Below, piece after piece: positions 6,067 through 8,594 of a stretch of DNA of 8,594 bases. Position numbers and translations under genes: made by a program. Numbering within the stretch: the first letter of the stretch is position 1; every line of letters starts with the position of its first letter. This stretch comes from Lysobacteraceae bacterium. GTDB taxonomy: Bacteria; Pseudomonadota; Gammaproteobacteria; Xanthomonadales; Rhodanobacteraceae. The notes beneath the pieces are model-generated. The model worked only from the letters and a program-made list of their open reading frames with translations, made no database searches and was not told the DNA's origin. The DNA lies in contig JAGWZT010000062.1 in assembly GCA_018971925.1 (NCBI GenBank), positions 1-8,594 on the forward strand, given 5' to 3'.

Positions 6067-6500
6067 CGCGACACCGTGAATTCGCGGAAACTGCGGTAAT
6101 GGTCGCCGGTGTAGTAGTACGCGACCGGCGGATTGCCACCGGTAATGATGCGGCGCGCGCCACGGTCACGCGCGCCGGGCGTTTCCACCGTGTACTCGTG
6201 GTAGTAGCCGCGGGGCTCGGCGGGGAGCAGATGTTCGTAGTTGCCGAACACCACGCCGTCCTGCCGGTGCGGAAAGGGGCCGCCGCTCGCGATCAGCGCC
6301 AGCGTGTGGTGTGCTTCCGGTGGCAGAAAGGCGGGAAGTTGTGCGGAAGACGCGGTGTTTGATTCCGGCTGATCCGCGGGTGCCGCGATGGGTGGCGAGG
6401 CGGCGGGTCGCGTGACCGTCGCATGGCGCTGCGTGTACAGGTAGCCGACCACCAATGCCAGTACGAGCAGGGGCAGCAGCGTTTTCCAGGTGCGTTGCAT
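6063..6500 (-). CDS. Membrane-anchored guanyl-specific ribonuclease (RNase Sa/barnase family)
   Basis: A 145-residue protein. Residues 7-22 form one hydrophobic helix, residues 30-55 a Pro/Ala-rich linker, and residues 58-145 a ribonuclease domain strikingly like Streptomyces RNase Sa: LPPEA, DGVVF, GYYHEYTVETPGARDRG, RRIITG and YYTGDHYRSF. From memory of RNase Sa, the catalytic set is kept: Glu102, Arg113, Arg117 and His134 match Glu54, Arg65, Arg69 and His85; guanine-contacting Glu89 and Asn87 match Glu41 and Asn39, while Gln38 is Gly86. The protein has no cysteine, so the RNase Sa disulfide is absent. The domain should face the periplasm, tethered if the helix is not cleaved. Its ATG shares one base with the DacB stop (TGATG), and its stop overlaps the barstar start. 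RNase activity and inhibition by the neighbour are strong inferences; the biological target is unknown. Confidence 0.93.
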   Translation of the reverse strand: MQRTWKTLLPLLVLALVVGYLYTQRHATVTRPAASPPIAAPADQPESNTASSAQLPAFLPPEAHHTLALIASGGPFPHRQDGVVFGNYEHLLPAEPRGYYHEYTVETPGARDRGARRIITGGNPPVAYYYTGDHYRSFREFTVSR

Positions 6501-8062
6501 CAGTTCGCTCCGTGTTCCGCCAGCATCGTGGCGATCGCGTCGAGATCGGATTGCGGGGAAGGCTGGATGTTGCGGCCGAAGTCATCGGTCGGCCGCTGGT
6601 AACGATTCAGCAGCAGTGAAAACGCAAGCCGCGCGCCTGCCGCGTCGGTGACGAAGCCCGAAAGCGTGTAGACATGCGTCAGCGTGCCGGTCTTGGCTTG
6701 CACGTTGTCGGTGGCAGCGCTGCCGCGCATGCGGTATTCGAGCGTGCCGTCGATCCCTGCGACGGGCAGCGCATCACGCAGCACGTTCGCGAAGGGTTGC
6801 CGTGCGATCCATGCCAGCAGCTTGACGGTTGCGGCCGGAGTCACCAGGTCTTCACGCGAGAGTCCAGAACCCTCGTTGAACATCGCCTCGCCGCGGTCGA
6901 TGCCGATCCGGCCAAGGAATGCGCGCATCGCGCACGACCCCCATTCCGCACTGGTCTGGGGTGGCTCGGCACGGTCCGCGCACACCCTGGTGCGCGCGGT
7001 CGTGACGCCAACCTGTTGCAACAGCATCTGCGCGTAGCGGTTGTCGGAGTGCTTCAGCATATGCACGAGGAGTTGCGACAGCGGCGGTGAAGCGATGCTG
7101 GCGATTTCCGTCGGATTGTTGGCCAATGCGGCGTCCGTTTCCGGCCAGTGCAACGCGCGCACGCTGCCGTCCAGCGCGATGCCGCGTTGCGTGAGTGCAT
7201 CCCGCAGCAGGTCGGCCGCGAACAGCGCGCCGTCGGGTGCCGACAACGCATAGGTTCCACTCGGCTGGTTCGCGCGCAAGCTGCCCGTCGCATACAGCAC
7301 GCCGGAACCCGGTGGCCGGTACAGGCTCAACGGCGCCATGCTGCCGGTAAGGTTCACCACGCGCATGCCGGAATGGTCCGGATCGATCACGACGCCACAA
7401 CAGCGGGTGCCCTCGCGCGTGACCTTCACGCGCACCACGTTGTTGCGCGCGCCCAACGCGCCCGCCTGCGCGCCGTAGTCGGTTTGCAGGTCCAGCGCTT
7501 CCCAGCCATCGCCGAACAGCGGGCCCGCGAAATACGTGTCGTCGGCGATCAGGTTGCCGCGGATGTGGCGCACCCCGCGGCCGGCCAGCGCTTCGGCAAA
7601 CCTGTCGGCCCAATCCGGCGATGCGTCGGGATTGCCCAACGACGGGTCACCGCCGCCGTACAGAATCAAGTCGCCCGCCAGCGTGCCGTCGGCGCGTGGC
7701 GCGGCCGTCGCGTAAAGGGTGGTGGAGAAGCGTGCGCCGGCGCCCAGGGTCTGCAGCGCGAGCGCCGAGGTGTAGAGCTTGGCGTTGGACGCGGGCAGGA
7801 ACAACGCATCGGCATCATGCCGGTAGAGCGTGTTGCCGCTGTCCAGCGACAACACGTCGATGCCCCACTGCGCGTGCGCAAAACGCGGCTGCGAGATGTA
7901 GGCGTCGATGCCCTCCGCCAACGATGACGGCACGCTGCGGGGGGACGTGGCGTTGGGAACGAGCGGTGGGGGTTGTGCGGCCCCGGTCGGTTTGAGGGGT
8001 GGGGCAGTCGCGCAGCCGCCCAGCAACAGTGCGAACAGGAGCGCGGGGATAAAACACTTCAA
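6500..8062 (-). CDS. dacB: D-alanyl-D-alanine carboxypeptidase/endopeptidase (PBP4, peptidase S13), lipoprotein
   Basis: A 520-residue penicillin-binding protein 4. It removes the terminal D-Ala from peptidoglycan pentapeptides and can cut D-Ala-meso-DAP cross-bridges. The three active-site motifs are present: SNAK with Ser92 as nucleophile and Lys95, SDN at 339-341, and KTG at 457-459. The S13-type insertion between the first two motifs is also there (GDLILYGGGDPSL, LIADDTYF, NNVVRVKV). The N-terminus, MKCFIPALLFALLLGGC, carries a lipobox with Cys17 followed by Ala, predicting an outer-membrane lipoprotein; the E. coli enzyme is instead a soluble or loosely bound periplasmic protein. The start is TTG at 8062, overlapping the stop of the DUF72 gene (TTGA), with a purine-rich AGGGCGG upstream; no later start would keep the signal sequence. 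Its stop shares a base with the RNase start. Confidence 0.93.
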   Translation of the reverse strand: MKCFIPALLFALLLGGCATAPPLKPTGAAQPPPLVPNATSPRSVPSSLAEGIDAYISQPRFAHAQWGIDVLSLDSGNTLYRHDADALFLPASNAKLYTSALALQTLGAGARFSTTLYATAAPRADGTLAGDLILYGGGDPSLGNPDASPDWADRFAEALAGRGVRHIRGNLIADDTYFAGPLFGDGWEALDLQTDYGAQAGALGARNNVVRVKVTREGTRCCGVVIDPDHSGMRVVNLTGSMAPLSLYRPPGSGVLYATGSLRANQPSGTYALSAPDGALFAADLLRDALTQRGIALDGSVRALHWPETDAALANNPTEIASIASPPLSQLLVHMLKHSDNRYAQMLLQQVGVTTARTRVCADRAEPPQTSAEWGSCAMRAFLGRIGIDRGEAMFNEGSGLSREDLVTPAATVKLLAWIARQPFANVLRDALPVAGIDGTLEYRMRGSAATDNVQAKTGTLTHVYTLSGFVTDAAGARLAFSLLLNRYQRPTDDFGRNIQPSPQSDLDAIATMLAEHGAN

Positions 8063-8594
8063 GACAGCCGCCCTTGCAGCGCCATCGCCGCCGCGGGATT
8101 GCGGACCTTGGCGGCGCTGATGAAATGGATGAATACGTCCCGCCGCGCGGACGGGGCGTTGCCCCCCGATGACACGCGTGGCAAATCGTCCGGTTCGCCG
8201 CCCTCATGCCATGTCCGCGCACGAAAGGCCCACGCATCCAGATCCTTCGCGGAATAACCGTCGCGCTCGGATTCGCGGCTGCGCATCAGGCGTGCGTAGA
8301 CGAAGTCGCCCGTGAGATCGGCGAAATTCGGGTATTCGCCGGAATCGGTGAAGACGCACGTGGCGCGGTGCGCACGCGCCAGTTGCAGGAACTCGTCGCA
8401 GAGAAAGCCTCGGTTGCGCACTTCAATCGCATGCCGCAATGCGCGTCCGTTCACCACGTTGGGCAACAGGTCGAGGAACGCCGCGAAATCGTCGTGCTCG
8501 AACGCACGCGAGGGCGGAAACTGCCACACGATCGGGCCGAGGCGATCCTCAAATTCGGCCAGCCCGCCAAAGATGAAGCCGCGGACCAGCGCAC
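8059..8594 (-). CDS. DUF72 family protein, C-terminal part (5' end outside window)
   Basis: About 177 C-terminal residues of a DUF72 (YecE-like) protein; the frame stays open to the right edge. Recognisable family pieces are LGPIVWQFPPS (just upstream of an internal GTG at 8529), AIEVRNRGF, CVFTDSGEYPNFADLTGDFVYARLM, a segment with WAFRARTW, and the closing DVFIHFISAAKVRNPAAAMAL. The family adopts a TIM-barrel-like fold and has no firmly assigned activity; full members are about 240-280 residues, so roughly a third is missing. It is the first visible gene of the leftward operon, and its stop codon overlaps the TTG start of dacB. Any operon promoter lies outside the window. Confidence 0.88.
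   Translation of the reverse strand, partial: ALVRGFIFGGLAEFEDRLGPIVWQFPPSRAFEHDDFAAFLDLLPNVVNGRALRHAIEVRNRGFLCDEFLQLARAHRATCVFTDSGEYPNFADLTGDFVYARLMRSRESERDGYSAKDLDAWAFRARTWHEGGEPDDLPRVSSGGNAPSARRDVFIHFISAAKVRNPAAAMALQGRLS

Overview
The window is GC-rich, densely coded DNA. The mix of an ECF42-type sigma factor with a DGPF-motif partner, intergenic repeats ending in GTCATTCCGG or CCCTCACCC, and the general style of the genes suggests a gammaproteobacterium of the order Xanthomonadales (Xanthomonadaceae or Rhodanobacteraceae). This is inference from gene content; there is no rRNA or other taxonomic marker. Nine or ten protein genes are present, two of them cut by the window edges. I see no tRNA, rRNA, CRISPR array, transposase or integrase.

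Left third (1-1622). The 3' part of an ECF42-like RNA polymerase sigma factor reads off the left edge. A 340-base gap follows, filled mostly by a 221-bp hairpin-rich repeat with 14-bp inverted ends. Next comes a small YCII/DGPF-domain protein, the classic genomic partner of ECF42 sigma factors, and then a second gap with a different inverted repeat. A 28-base direct repeat sits just to the right of both structured elements and so brackets the DGPF gene.

Middle (1620-5602). A WYL-domain regulator with an N-terminal DeoR-type helix-turn-helix is read leftward. Divergent from it is a rightward set: an exported NIPSNAP-family protein, a LysE/RhtB-type exporter that overlaps it by ATGA, and, 58 bases on, an exported alpha/beta hydrolase with a full Ser-Asp-His set. 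The divergent spacer holds a 25-bp imperfect palindrome, a good candidate operator for the WYL protein. The simplest reading is a regulator controlling an envelope or small-molecule handling operon; the substrate is unknown.

Right third (5623-8594). Four leftward genes are stitched together by overlaps: a DUF72 protein (cut by the right edge), a lipoprotein-type PBP4/DacB D-Ala-D-Ala carboxypeptidase with a TTG start, a membrane-anchored guanyl-specific ribonuclease very like Streptomyces RNase Sa, and a barstar-type inhibitor. The overlaps are TTGA, TGATG and ATGA. The ribonuclease-barstar pair is a recognisable RNase/inhibitor module. What deserves attention is its N-terminal membrane anchor, its loss of the secreted enzyme's disulfide, and its translational coupling to a peptidoglycan enzyme.
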